Source: DATATJ01 sp963789075 (GTDB taxonomy: Bacteria > Acidobacteriota > Vicinamibacteria > Vicinamibacterales > CAVVIG01). From it: a stretch of DNA of 64,000 bases. Position 1 is the first letter of the stretch; each line of letters begins with the position of its first letter. The notes under the pieces are model-generated. The model was not told the origin of the DNA, searched no databases, and saw nothing but the letters and a program-made list of their open reading frames with translations. The position numbers and the translations under genes were made by a program. Location: assembly GCA_963789075.1 (NCBI GenBank), contig CAWBJQ010000014.1:744001-808000 (forward strand). The letters are read 5' to 3'. Below are positions 1 through 8,998 of this stretch, in pieces.

Positions 1-268
1 GCGCGCCCTGCCGGACGCCGTCAAGCACGAGCGCCGGCGTTCCGGGGCGCCGCGAATCGACGCGGATGGTGGATGTACCGGCCAGGCGATCGAGGCGCGA
101 TCGCGTCAGCTGAATGTCGGCGATATCGCCGAGCGCGATTTCGGCGGCGTGGGAGCGTGTGGCGCAGACGAGGCGGAAATCCGTGAGCGTGTAGCGAACA
201 CCGCGCGCGCGGAGCAGAGGGCGCCGGGGGCGGCTGCTCCAGAGCAGCCGCTCCCACGGCAGAGGAAT
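1..268 (-). CDS. membrane-flanked PH-domain (bPH2/DUF304-like) protein, N-terminal part
   Basis: The gene runs off the left edge, so only about the first 89 residues are visible. The frame reads PWERLLWSSRP, then YTLTDFRLV and a segment EIALGDIADIQL, the usual pattern of the bacterial PH domain (a short hydrophobic lead, then 'R..YTLT..R' and 'I.L.DI..I'). Members are small envelope proteins of unknown exact role, often next to LemA and TPM proteins as here. There is no ATG in frame after the LemA stop; an ATT at 268-266 precedes the conserved start, so either a rare start or a lost base is involved. It follows lemA by 7 bases, so it is probably the last gene of the minus-strand operon that begins at 2543. 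Confidence 0.55.
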   Translation of the reverse strand, partial: MPLPWERLLWSSRPRRPLLRARGVRYTLTDFRLVCATRSHAAEIALGDIADIQLTRSRLDRLAGTSTIRVDSRRPGTPALVLDGVRQGA

Positions 269-275
269 GTCGCGG

Positions 276-854
276 CTAGGACGGCTTATTGAAATTCACC
301 TTCGGCACCTGCTTCGCTTCCGGCGGTGCCTCGAAGAACGGATATTCCTTGAAGCCGAACATCTTCGCCGTGATGTTCGCCGGGGAACTGCCGGCGCGAC
401 GTGTCGTACTCCTGCACGCTTCTCGTTGTAGCGCATGCGTTCGACCGCGATACGATTTTCGGTGCCCGACAGCTCGTCCATCAGCCGGTTGAACTGCTCG
501 TTCGCCTTCAGCTGCGGATAGTTCTCCGACGATCGCGAAGCAGCCGGCCGAGCGCGCTCGTCTGCTGGTTGGCGGCTGGATGGTCTCTTCCGGCGACTTC
601 GCCGCCAGCAGTCTGCGCCCGCGCGTCGGCGATGTCCTTGTACACGCTCTCTTCGTGCGTGGCGTAGCCCTTCACGGTCTCGACCAGATTCGGAATCAGA
701 TCGTTGCGGCGCTGCAGCTGGTTCTCGACCTGCGCCCACTGCGCCTTGATGGCTTCTTCCTGGCTGACGAACTTGTTGTACGAGCAGCCCGTCAAGCGGC
801 GCCGCAGCGAGCGCCGAGCGCGATCAATCGGCACGGCGGTTCTGCGTCGTTCAT
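276..854 (-). CDS. lemA: LemA family lipoprotein-like protein (frameshifted in this sequence)
   Basis: LemA proteins are single-pass envelope proteins with a helical, coiled-coil rich outer part; their function is not settled. The sequence shows GCSYNKF (a lipobox-like Cys at the end of the leader), QLQRRNDLIPNLVETVKGYA and HEESVYKDIADARA, then in shifted frames NQQTSALGRLL, ENYPQLKANEQFNRLMDEL, GTENRIAVERMRYNE and a C-terminal VPKVNFNKPS ending in TAG. These are the standard LemA blocks in the right order and the total length (about 190 residues) is normal. At least three single-base frame changes occur (near 790, 600 and 420), with no loss of conserved sequence, which argues for sequence error. 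An alternative in-frame ATG lies at 861. Downstream of the TPM protein, as is usual for the family. Confidence 0.85.
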
Positions 855-878
855 CTGTCATATCGATTCTACGCACGT

Positions 879-1722
879 CTACCAGCTCGCCCCGCCGCCG
901 CCGCCGCCGCTGAACTGCCGCCGCCAAATCCGCCGAAGCCGCCGCCGAACCGCCTCCGCCGCCAAACCCGCCGCCGCCGCCCCAGCCGCCGCCGAACGGC
1001 CCGACGCCGCTCGACCAGCCGCTCCAGCCGCCGCCGCCCCAGCGCTCGACCCGCCCGGGCCGCCGCCGATGCGGCTGATGATCAGGATGACGATGAACAC
1101 GACGAACGACGAGCCAGAACGGAAACGGGCGCCTCGGTCTGACGCGGACGCTCGCGCGGCACGCGCACGCCTTGCAGCGTGACGCTGCGTCCCTGCGCGA
1201 TGCGGCCGATGATCCGTGCCGCGCCCGCGCGCAGACCGACGCCGTAGCTGCCCGTTGCGAAACGCCGGCACCATGTACGTCGCGGCTCGTCTCGCCGGCG
1301 AAGCCGTCGGTGATCCACTGCTCGAGCGCGTAGCCGACTTCGATCCAGACTCTGCCGCTCCTTGAGCGCCAGCAGAATCAGCAGCCCGTTGTCCTTGCCC
1401 TTGTCGCCGATGCCGCGGCCGTGATTCTCGAACAGCTTGTTCGCGTACTCGCGGATGTCGCCGTAGCCGTCGATGTCGGCACGGTCGCCACGACGACGAC
1501 GTCGCCGGTCGCGGCCTTGAGCGCGCGGATCATCTGATCGATCGACGCGGCGCTGTCCGGCATCGATGACGTGCGCGAAGTCGTTGACCGGCTGCCGTCA
1601 GCTCCGGGAGTGTCGGGTCCGGCGCGGCTGCGATCGCCGGCGGCTCGACGGCGCACACCAGACGATCGCGACGACCGCGCCAGAGCCTCGAACAGGGGCC
1701 GACCGCTCGGCCAGCAGCTCAC
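879..1722 (-). CDS. TPM-domain (YgcG/Psb32-like) secreted membrane protein, Gly-rich C-terminus
   Basis: The TPM domain is visible in pieces: SAASIDQMIRALKAATGDVVVVATVP, then EYANKLFENHGRGIGDKGKDNGLL (frame-corrected), LALKERQVWIEVGYALE and ITDGFAGE, then SYGVGLRAGAARI. A transmembrane helix (FVVFIVILIISRIGGG) follows, and the protein ends in a long Gly/Ser tract, SGGGGGGASW. This order, domain then membrane anchor then Gly-rich tail, is typical of bacterial TPM proteins encoded next to LemA. The biochemical role is uncertain (some homologues have phosphatase activity). Several +1 frame changes are present and the N-terminal signal region cannot be read with certainty; the GTG at 1722 is a guess. 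Confidence 0.75.
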
Positions 1723-1786
1723 GGGCCGTGATCCCAGACTGAGCGACCTGACCCGACCGATCCTCGATCCTGATCCCTGACGACGA

Positions 1787-2543
1787 TCACTGTGCGCTCC
1801 ATCCGTCGACGTACGCGACCAGCCGCTCGACGGCGTCGAGATAGCGGCGGGAAGAGTCGTGTCGGCATCCGCCGACGAGATCTCGCTGACGTCGGCCAGC
1901 GCGACGACGCCGGTGACGATGCCGCCGGCGACATCGAGGCGGCGTTCGGCGTGCCGGCCGGCGGCCGCCGCGTCGCGCGCCGTCCGCTCCTTCGAGCCGC
2001 GCGACGCTCTTCAACAGCGCCGCAAACGGCGCCGCCGAGCGGACGATCAGCACGGCGAGCGCGTCGCTGCGCCCGCGCGTTTCGAGATAGCCCTCGCGCA
2101 GGTGCAGCAGGTGGCTGCGCGCCTGCACCTCGCACGCGCGCCGCAGGTCTGCCGCGTCGACGGTCAGGCCGTCGAACGGATTGCGCCCGGACACGACCAC
2201 GTGGTCGGCGAGGATGGCGCCGAACTCGAGCGGAAACGCGTCGAGCGATCGCTCGAACTCGCGGGCGGCGAGCAGCAGCGGCGTGGCGAGTCCGGCGTCG
2301 TGCCACGCCGCGACGCGCGCCGCGCACGCGCGCAGATCGTCGGCGCGTCAGCGCGTCGACGATCGCGAGCGTGTGCGCCGGATCGGAGCCGCCGTGCGGC
2401 GCGCCATGTGCGCGCGATCGTGGTCGGCGTCGGCGGCCGCCGCCAGGCCGTACACGACGACCGACTCGCAGGCGGCCGCCGAAGATCTCGCGGAGATCGC
2501 GCTCGAGCGCGTGAACCGCGTCGGGAATCGTGCATGCCTCCAT
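1787..2543 (-). CDS. conserved nucleotidyltransferase-like protein of unknown role
   Basis: About 250 residues after frame correction. It begins MEACTIPDAVHALERDLREIFG, a helix-plus-'LREIFG.RL.SVVVYGL' pattern like the N-terminal part of a nucleotidyltransferase fold, followed by TLAIVDALTADDL, LLLAAREFERSLDAFPLEFG, VVSGRNPFDGLTVDAADLRRACEVQARSHL and LHLREGYLETRGR. The ATG at 2543 is clear. I do not know the function; no GSxxxGDxD-type catalytic core is complete in what I can read. It heads a minus-strand set (this gene, TPM, LemA, PH protein) whose members are commonly neighbours, which suggests a shared envelope-related role. Several frame changes, mainly in 1840-2000 and 2330-2480. Confidence 0.55.
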
Positions 2544-2599
2544 TGTAGAGGCGACCGACGCTGTGTGCGCGTGGCCGGCGATGCTGCCTGCTAAGCCGA

Positions 2600-2605
2600 T
2601 ACAAT
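2600..2605 (+). promoter_or_regulatory. -10 box TACAAT immediately before yvcK (leaderless-type)
   Basis: TACAAT ends 8 bases before the ATG at 2614. With a normal -10 to +1 distance the transcript would start at or next to the start codon, and no Shine-Dalgarno sequence is present between. No good -35 hexamer is seen. Confidence 0.45.
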
Positions 2606-2613
2606 GATGCGCA

Positions 2614-3588
2614 ATGCGCCTGCGCGAGTTGAACGTCGGCTGCTTCGGCGGCGGCACCGGCCTGCCGAGCCTGCTCGGCGGCTTGAAGACCAATCCCTGG
2701 CTGCACGTCAACGCCGTCGTCACGATGTTCGACAGCGGCGGCAGCTCCGGCGCAGCTGCGCGACGAGCTCGGCGTGCTGCCGCCGGGCGACATCCTCAAG
2801 TGCGCGCTCGCGCTGGCGCGCAACGCGCGCGAGGCGCGCCGCGTGCTGCTGGCGCGGCTGCCGACGCTCGAGCACGCGCGGCTCGGCGGCCACACCGGCG
2901 GCAACCTGCTGCTGTCGATGATGCAGCGCTACAGCGGCGACTTTCTCGACGCGATCGACGGCCTGCGCGCGCTGCTCGGCTGCCGCGGCCGCGTGTGGCC
3001 GGTCAGCGTGCGAGCAGGCGTCGGTCTGCGCGGAATACGGCGACGGATCGGTGACGCGCGGCGAAGTCGAAGTGGACGCCGGGCAGTCGTCCGGCCGCTT
3101 CGTGCGCCGCATCTGGCTCGAGCCGCCGGTGTCGATTCATCCCGCGGTCGCGACGGCGATCGCCGAGTTCGACGCCGTGATCATCGGCCCCGGCAGCTTC
3201 TACACGAGCCTGATGCCGATCTTTCTGGTGCGCGGCGTCGCCGACGCGCTCGCGCAAGATGAAGGGCCCGGTCATTCTGATCGCGAACCTGCTGACCGAA
3301 GGCCGCGGCATGGTCGGCTTCACCGCGGCCGACGCCGTGTCGCGCATCGAGGAGGCCATCCAGCGCCCGGTCGACGTCGTCATCACCAACATGAAGTGGC
3401 CGTCGCCGCAGGTGCTCGGCCGCTACGCGCTCGAGCACAAGGAGCCGCTCGCGCCGGGCAAGCTGCCGGCGCACTGCGAGCTGGTCGGCGGCGAGTTCTG
3501 GACGGGCGAGATCGCGCGGCACGATCGGCTGCGCCTCGCGTACGCGGTGTGGAGCGTGCTGTCGCGGCGGCTGCTGAGCGAGTCCTGA
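2614..3588 (+). CDS. yvcK: YvcK/CofD-like (UPF0052) gluconeogenesis-factor family protein
   Basis: YvcK proteins bind UDP-sugars and affect cell-envelope and carbon metabolism regulation; they share the CofD fold but not its reaction. Visible motifs: GCFGGGTGLPSLLGGL and VTMFDSGGSSG at the N-terminus (nucleotide loop), LRDELGVLPPGDILKCALAL, GHTGGNLLLSMM, then AVIIGPGSFYTSLMPIFLV and a C-terminal VVITNMKWPSP block. Length about 322 residues, normal for the family. Three single-base insertions break the frame, near 2748 (after GGSSG), 3010 and 3258; removing one base at each restores the expected sequence. Divergent from the gene at 2543. Confidence 0.9.
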
Positions 3589-3611
3589 GCCGACGCCACC
3601 ACGGAGGCACG

Positions 3612-3702
3612 ATGGTCACGAAGATCACGATGTTCTCTTGGCTCCGTTGTCCTCTGTGACCTTCGTGGTGCTTCGTGCTCTTCGTGGCTTCGTGTCGTCT
3701 TG
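3612..3702. repeat. CACGAAG/CTTCGTG long-hairpin repeat, copy 1
   Basis: The left half carries CACGAAG-type units (GGTCACGAAGATCACGA) and the right half their complement (CCTTCGTGGTGCTTCGTG, CTTCGTGGCTTCGTG), so the element can fold into a long imperfect hairpin. It lies between the convergent ends of yvcK and the ligase-like gene. Related copies are at 18371 and 24829. Confidence 0.75.
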
Positions 3703-3714
3703 GCGCGCTGCGGG

Positions 3715-4417
3715 CGGCTCTGTCGCGCGCCTGCGTGTCGGCCTTCAGCTTCGCCGCGCGCTCGATGATCGTCGCGAACATCGCGCCGGCGTCGCCGCCC
3801 TTGGCCGGGCGATTCGACGTCCAGACCGCCGGCGTGTCTGCCGCCGAGGATGTCTTCGAAGTCGCCGTCGCTCTTCACGCTCCTGCGGCGCGAACTCGGT
3901 GATGTCGAGATCGCCCGCCCAGTCGTCGCGATGCTTGATGAGCAGCCAGCTGCGATCGCCGCCGCCGCTGCGCGCGCCCGGATAGCGGCCGCTCGTCCGC
4001 ACGAGCACCCACGACCCTTTCAGCTTGTAGCCGTTCAGCGTGAACTTCAGGTCGCCCTTCTTCAGCGCCGCATCCACATCGTCGACCTCGGGCGTCCACG
4101 TGCCGCGATCCCAGAGCATCACGATGCCGGCGCCGTAGCCTTCGGGAATCACGCCTTCGAATTCGCCGTAGTCGAGCGGATGATCTTCGACGTGCATCGC
4201 GAGCCGCTTCGTCTTCGGATCGAGCGACGGCCCCTTCGGCACGGCCCACGACAGCAGCACGCCGTTGTGCTCGAGCCGGAAGTCGTAGTGCAGGTGGCTG
4301 GCGAGATGCTTCTGGACGCAGAAGAAGAGCTCCGGCCGCTTCGGCGTCGGCGACGGTGCCCGCCGGCTCGGGCGTCTTCTTGAAGTCGCGTTTCTTGCGA
4401 TATTCCTCGAGCGCCAT
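3715..4417 (-). CDS. LigD-type DNA 3'-phosphoesterase (3PE) domain protein
   Basis: Stand-alone version of the LigD 3'-phosphoesterase domain, which trims 3' phosphates and ribonucleotides at double-strand breaks repaired by bacterial NHEJ. It starts MALEEYRKKRDFKKTPEP, the standard N-terminus, then (frame-corrected) CVQKHLASHLHYDFRLEHNG with the conserved His/Asp/Arg residues, SWAVPKGPSLDP, HVEDHPLDYGEFEGVIPEG, IVMLWDRGTW and SWLLIKHRDDWA. The C-terminal part carries an acidobacterial-style tail (TPAVWTSNRPAKGG). There is a frame change near 4355 and another near 3885. The stop is unclear because the frame runs into repeat copy 1; the true end is probably near 3715. No Ku or ligase gene is next to it. 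Adjacent gene POT transporter ends 3 bases upstream. Confidence 0.8.
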
Positions 4418-4420
4418 GCC

Positions 4421-5710
4421 TTATTGTGGCACCGGTCCGGCCTGGCTTCGACGCGATCGTCCGTTTGATCTGCGGCGTCATCAGGCTCAGCGGGATCGCG
4501 GTCGCCACGAGGATGCCGACGACCATCAGGAAGAAGCGGCTGTGCGGCATCTGCTCCCAGTAGCCGCCGATGTAGCCGGCGAGATAGCCGCCGATGCGCG
4601 AGGCTCGCGAACCAGCCGCCCATCATCAGCCCGCGGCTGCGCGGCGGCGCGAGTCGGTTGACGAGCGACAGGCCCATCGGGCTCAGCGCGATCTCGCCGA
4701 GCGCGATGATGACGTTCGCCCAGATCAGCCACTGCGCCGACACGCGGCCGTGGTCGCCGCCGATCGCGGCCGGCATACGCGAGCATGCCGAAGGCGCCGG
4801 CGACGAGCACGACGCCGAGCAGCATCTTCACCGGCGTCGACGGTTCCGCGTCGCGGCGCTGCAGCCACACCCAGACGGCCACGAGCACCGGCGAGAGCAG
4901 AATGACGCCGAGCGGCTCGAAGACCTGGAACTGTTTCTGGCGCGATCATCGGTCAGCGTGTTGTCGCGCGCCCAGAACGTGAAGGTGTAGAAGATCTGGT
5001 AGAAGGCCAGCCAGAACACGGCGGAGATCACGAAGACGGCCAGCAGCGTGATGACGCGCGACCGCGCGTCCTCGGCGCTGATCGCTTCGCGCTTCGGCCG
5101 CCTCGTGCGTCGACCTTCGCCGCCGCGTCGGCGACGTGCCGGTTGAAGACGATGAAGACGATGAGCGAGAGCAGCATCGCCACGGCCGCCGACATGAACG
5201 CCGACGCTCCAGCCGTAGTGCGCGCGCAGCCACGACACGGTCAGCGGCGAGATGAACGCGCCGAGGTTGATGCCCATGTAGAAGATGTTGAAGCCCTGAT
5301 CGCGCAGCTCCGGGCGATCGCGATAGAGATTGCCGACGAGCGTCGAGACGTTCGGCTTGAGCAGACCCGCTGCCGCACGCGAGCAGCACGAGACCGGAGT
5401 AGAAGAACGGCAGCGACTCGACGCCGAGCACGAGGTGGCCGAGCCATCATCAGCACGCCGCCGACGATGATCGCGCGGTTGAAGCCGAGCGACGCGATCG
5501 GCGAGCAGCCCGCCGACGAGCGGCAGGAAGTAGACGCCGGCGGTGTAGGCGCCGTAGACGCGGCCGACGTGCGCCACGTCGAAGTGCAGCGCCTCGTTCA
5601 TGTAGAGCGACGAGAATCGCCATCATCGAGTAGAAGCTGTAGCGCTCCCACAGCTCGGTGAAGAAGAGGACGTACAGGCCTGGCGGGTGCGACGCGCGCG
5701 TGCGCGCCAT
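4421..5710 (-). CDS. POT/PTR family proton-coupled oligopeptide MFS transporter
   Basis: Inner-membrane peptide:H+ symporter. N-terminus HPPGLYVLFFTELWERYSFYSMMAIL holds the family motif 'F..E..ERFSYY', followed after a frame change near 5610 by YGAYTAGVYFLPLVGGLLAD (PTR motif 1), then LLKPNVSTLVGNLY, DQGFNIFYMGINLGAFISPL (PTR motif 2, FY..IN.G) and later FYQIFYTFTFWARDN. C-terminal block ALGEIALSPMGLSLV is the typical 'EL..SP.GLS' segment. About 430 residues, slightly shorter than usual because frame changes near 5445, 5370, 5200, 4950 and 4600 obscure some segments. The stop TAA at 4423-4421 is reached in the frame that follows the last shift. Confidence 0.88.
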
Positions 5711-5749
5711 GCGCGGAGTCTACCAGACGCGTGACACAATGGACTGGTC

Positions 5750-7217
5750 ATGCGCGCCCTGCTGATCTCCACGTACGAGACTGGGCCGCCAGCCGTTCGG
5801 CCTGGCGTCGCCCGCGGCGTGGCTGCGCGCGGCGGGCTGGGACGTCGCGTGCGTCGGACGTGGCCAAGGAGCGGCTCGACCGAGGCTCGCGTGCGCTCAG
5901 CCGATCTGATCGCCTTTCACCTGCCGATGCACACGGCCACGCGGCTCGCCGCTGCCGGTGATCGCGCAGGTGCGGCGCGCTGAATCCGCGCGCGCGCATC
6001 TGTGCGCGTACGGGTTGTACGCGCCGCTGAACGGCGACGTGGCTGCGGTCGCTCGGCGTGCGACGATGTGCTCGGCGGCGAGTTCGAAGAGGATCTCGTC
6101 GCGATTGCGAAGGGATTACCGGCGAATGCACCGCGTCGGCCGGCCCGCACCGCGAGTCCAGAAGACCTGCCCGACACGCAGCTACGACAGGCGGGTCGTG
6201 AGCGGGGTCCTTTGGGACCGGCGCCTCTCTGCCGAAGCTTCATTTCCTCGTGCCCGATCGCTCGGGGCTGCCGCCGCTGTCGCGCTACGCCACGCTGCAG
6301 ATGGCCGACGGCCATCGTCGGCTGGTCGGCTACACCGAAGCGTAGCCGCGGCTGCCGTCATCTGTGCCGCCACTGTCCGGTCGTGCCGATCTACAACGGC
6401 CAGTTCCGCGTCGTGCAGCCGGAGGTCGTGCTGGCAGACATCGACGCGCAGGTCGCGGCCGGCGCGGAGCACATCACGTTCGGCGATCCGGATTTCTTCA
6501 ACGGTCCGACCCACGCGATGCGCATCGTCGAGGCGCTGCACGCTGCGCACCCGGCCGTCAGCTACGACGTGACGATCAAGGTCGAGCATCTGCTGCATCA
6601 TCGCGACGCTGCTGCCGCGGCTGCGCCGGCACCGGCTGCGCGTTCGTCACGAGCGCGGTCGAATCGGTCGACGATCGCGTGCTGGCGCTGCTCGACAAAG
6701 GACACACGCGCGCGGATTTCGTCGACTGCGTGACGGCTGTGTCGCGACGCGGGCCTGACGCTGGTGCCGACGTTCGTCGCGTTTCATCCGTGGCTCACGC
6801 TCGACGGGCTACTGCGATCTGCTCGACACGATCGCCGCGACTCGATCTCGTCGATCACGTCGCGCCGATTCAGCTCGCCATTCGACTGCTCATTCCGGAG
6901 GGCTCGCGGCTGCTCGAGCTCGCCGAGGTCCGCGCGCTGGTCGAGGGCTTCGATCCGGCAGACGCTGACGCTACCGGTGGACGCATCCGGATCCGCGTGT
7001 CGACGCACTGCAGCGCGAGGTCGCGTCGCTCGTCGGCGTGCGGCTCACGAGCGACCGCCGCGTGGTCTTCGACGAGATTCGCGCGCTGGCGCACGCGCGC
7101 GCGGGGCTGCCGCGCGTCGAGACGCGGCCCGTCCGCGACCGCGCGACGGTCCCGTATCTGAACGAGCCTTGGTATTGCTGCGCGGAGCCCAATCCAGAGC
7201 AGGTGGCTCTGCTGTGA
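5750..7217 (+). CDS. cobalamin-type radical SAM protein with C-terminal CCAEP tail
   Basis: N-terminal third resembles a B12-binding domain (MRALLISTYE..., frame-corrected PFGLASPAAWLRAAGWDV, ADLIAFHLPMHTATRLA, ICAYGLYAPLNG, GGEFEEDLVAI). The radical SAM cluster motif is GCRHLCRHCP (Cx3Cx2C) at about 6345-6375, followed by FGDPDFFNGPTHAM and VTIKVEHLL. The C-terminus ends EPWYCCAEPNPEQVALL with CCAEP encoded at 7176-7190. From memory, NCBI recognises a 'CUAEP/CCAEP-tail radical SAM' family, where the first or second Cys can be selenocysteine; the substrate is unknown. About 485 residues with at least six +1 frame changes. Followed by an ATP-grasp gene, a pairing that suggests a joint modification or ligation pathway. 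A -10-like CACAAT at 5735-5740 precedes the ATG by 9 bases. Confidence 0.8.
6199..6224. repeat. possible GGTCC-TTTG-GGACC palindromic repeat inside the radical SAM gene
   Basis: GCGGGGTCCTTTGGGACCGGC resembles the element at 31291 (GGCGGGTCC-TTTT-GGACCCGCC). It falls in a poorly conserved linker between the B12-like and radical SAM parts, close to a frame change. The match is imperfect. Confidence 0.35.
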
Positions 7218-7225
7218 AGGTGCGT

Positions 7226-7259
7226 CAGGGTGCCAAGGTGCCGAGGTGCCAAGGTGCTG
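7226..7259. repeat. short tandem repeat of a GGTGCCAAG-type 9-mer
   Basis: GGTGCCAAGGTGCCGAGGTG continues for almost four units between the radical SAM stop and the ATP-grasp start. Similar stutter repeats of other 7-9 base units occur at 13889, 40930, 43835 and 47549. Confidence 0.6.
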
Positions 7260-7301
7260 TGGCGCGGTGCATCCGGCGTACGCGAGGCGAGGTGAGGGTG
7301 T

Positions 7302-8653
7302 GTGCCGCGCCTATTGCTTCTAGCGACGACGACGGGCTATCAGACGCGCGCGTTCGGCGAAGCGGCGGAGCGCGCTGGGCGTCGATCTCGTGTTTGCGAC
7401 CGATCGCTGTCACATGCTCGACGATCCGTGGCGCGACGAGGCGATTCCCGATCCGCTTCTACGATGAAGCGGCGTCGGTCGCGGCGATCCTCGAGGCTGA
7501 TCGCGTGCGTCCGATCGACGGCGTTCTCGTGGTCGGCGATCGGCCGACGGTCATCGGCGCGCAGGTGATGCAGGCGCTCGGCCTGCCGGGTCATCCGCCC
7601 GAGGCGGCGCGCGTGTCGCGCAACAAGCAGCTCACGCGCGAGCGGCTGCGCGAAGCGGGTCTGCCGGTGCCGTGGTTCGTCGCCACCGTCGGCCGACGCG
7701 GACGCTGCGGCCCTCGCCACTTCCGTCGCGTTTCCCTGCGTCGTCAAGCCGCTGGCGCTGTCGGGCAGCCGCGGCGTCATCCGCGCGGACGATGCGCGCG
7801 TCGTTTGCAGCGGCGTTCGATCGACTGCGGTCGCTGCTGCAATCGCCAGACATCCGCGCCGAGCGGAGCGACGCGCACGATGCGGCGTTGATCGAAGGGT
7901 TCATCCCGGGGCGCGAGTATGCGCTCGAAGGGCTGATGCACGCACGGCGACCTGCAGGTGCTGGCGCTGTTCGACAAGCCGGAGCCGCTCGACGGTCCAT
8001 TTTTCGAGGAAACGATCTACGTCACGCCGTCGCTGGCGCGCGGTGGGCGAACAGGCGGCGATCGTGGATGGCGTCAGCGCGCGCCGCCGCGGCCATCGGT
8101 CTGCGGCACGGTCCGGTCCACGCGGAATGCCGCGTCAACGATGCCGGGGTGTTCGTGCTCGAAGTCGCCGCGCGGCCGATCGGCGGCCTGTGCGCCCGTG
8201 CGCTGCGGTTCGAGAAAGGGGACGGAGTCTTTCGGCGCGTCCGGTGCCCCCGCGGCCGGCCGAGGTTCTGGCCCAAATCGACGCGAGCCGGTGAAAAGGG
8301 ACGGGAGTCATTCGAGGAGCTGCTGCTCCGCCACGCGCTCGGCGAATCGACGGCGGACTGGCAACGCGAACCCGACGCATCCGGCGTGATGATGATCCCG
8401 ATTCCGCAGCGCGGCGTCTTTCGCGGCGTCTCCGGACTCGAGGAGGCGCGCGCGGTGGCTGGCGTGGACGACATTCGCATCACCGCCAAGGCGGATCAGC
8501 GGCTCGTTCCGCTTCCGGAAGGCGCCAGTTACCTCGGTTTCATTTTCGCCCGCGGCGACACGCCCGACGGCCGTCGCACGCGCGCTCCACGCCGCGCATT
8601 CGCGCCTGCGCTTCCGCGTGGATGCCGAGCTGCCCATCGTCCTCTCCCACTAA
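7302..8653 (+). CDS. ATP-grasp domain enzyme paired with the CCAEP radical SAM gene
   Basis: About 425 residues once frames are joined. The GTG start at 7302 opens with PRLLLLATTTGYQTRAF, a Rossmann-like preATP-grasp domain; then PIDGVLVVGDRPTVIGAQVM, GHPPEAARVSRNKQLTRERL (the usual 'NK..R..L...G' entry to the ATP-grasp fold), PCVVKPLALSGSRGVIRAD (ATP-binding loop), LIEGFIPGREYALEGL, and GPVHAECRVNDAGVFVLEVAARPIGG with the Glu and Asn/Arg metal ligands. C-terminal part SFEELLLRHALGE, VPLPEGASYLGFIFAR resembles biotin-carboxylase/PurT-like ligases. Substrate unknown. Frame changes near 7375, 7440, 7690, 7945, 8040 and 8570. Two repeat copies lie inside the frame at 8214-8309. It starts 84 bases after the radical SAM stop, probably one transcript. 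Confidence 0.82.
8214..8309. repeat. two AAAGGGGACGGGAGTC-type repeats within the ATP-grasp gene
   Basis: AAAGGGGACGGAGTCTTT at 8214-8231 and AAAAGGGACGGGAGTC at 8294-8309, same orientation, about 62 bases apart, each one base short of the form seen at 23448 and 34724. They bracket a segment that does not fit the ATP-grasp family, placed between RALRFE and SFEELLLRHA. Confidence 0.65.
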
Positions 8654-8662
8654 CAACTGCAG

Positions 8663-8668
8663 TACAAT
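8663..8668 (+). promoter_or_regulatory. -10 box TACAAT directly before the yggX ATG
   Basis: TACAAT ends 6 bases before the ATG at 8675 with no Shine-Dalgarno between; same arrangement as before yvcK and other genes in the window. Confidence 0.4.
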
Positions 8669-8674
8669 CGCTTC

Positions 8675-8998
8675 ATGGCAAACTGTGGCGCACCGCAGCC
8701 TGCGCAATCAGGCACGAACACATCCGGCCGAAAGGTCTTCTGTGTGAAGTTTCAGAAGGAACTGCCGGGCCTCGACGCGGCGCCGTGGCCAGGCGAGCTG
8801 GGTCAGCGGATCTTCGACAACGTGTCGGTCGACGCCTGGAAGCTGTGGGAAGAGCGGATGAAGATGATCCTCAACGAGTATCGCCTCATGCCGTGGCAGA
8901 AAGAGGCGCAGGACCTCGTCGCGAAGCACATGGAAGATTTTTTCTTCGGTGAAGGCGCGGCTCTGCCGCCAGGCTACGTCCCCCAGCAAGCGAAGTGA
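8675..8998 (+). CDS. yggX: YggX-type Fe(2+)-trafficking/oxidative damage protection protein
   Basis: YggX is a small cytoplasmic protein that protects Fe-S enzymes and helps iron supply. The core KVFCVKFQKELPGLDAAPWP, GELGQRIFDNVSVDAWKLW, MKMILNEYRLMPWQKEAQ and AKHMEDFFFG matches the whole family in order, with the conserved Cys near the start. This copy has about 20 extra N-terminal residues (MANCGAPQPAQSGTNTSGRK) compared with E. coli YggX, with a Cys at position 4. The frame is intact. It follows the ATP-grasp gene by 21 bases but has its own -10-like box; the pairing with a radical SAM (Fe-S) gene is notable. Confidence 0.9.
   Translation: MANCGAPQPAQSGTNTSGRKVFCVKFQKELPGLDAAPWPGELGQRIFDNVSVDAWKLWEERMKMILNEYRLMPWQKEAQDLVAKHMEDFFFGEGAALPPGYVPQQAK

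Noticed and set aside
1719..2723. Long minus-strand frame covering the nucleotidyltransferase-like gene
   Set aside because: It only borrows pieces of the real protein (MEACTIPDAV...) before drifting into Arg-rich shadow sequence; the real gene is annotated with frame changes.
2740..3262. Programmed frameshifting in yvcK
   Set aside because: Three separate +1 shifts without slippery sequence or structure, and the same happens in unrelated genes nearby; consensus error is simpler.
7176..7190. Selenocysteine (UGA) in the CCAEP tail
   Set aside because: Both codons are TGC (Cys), so this is the Cys-Cys form; no selenocysteine is encoded.
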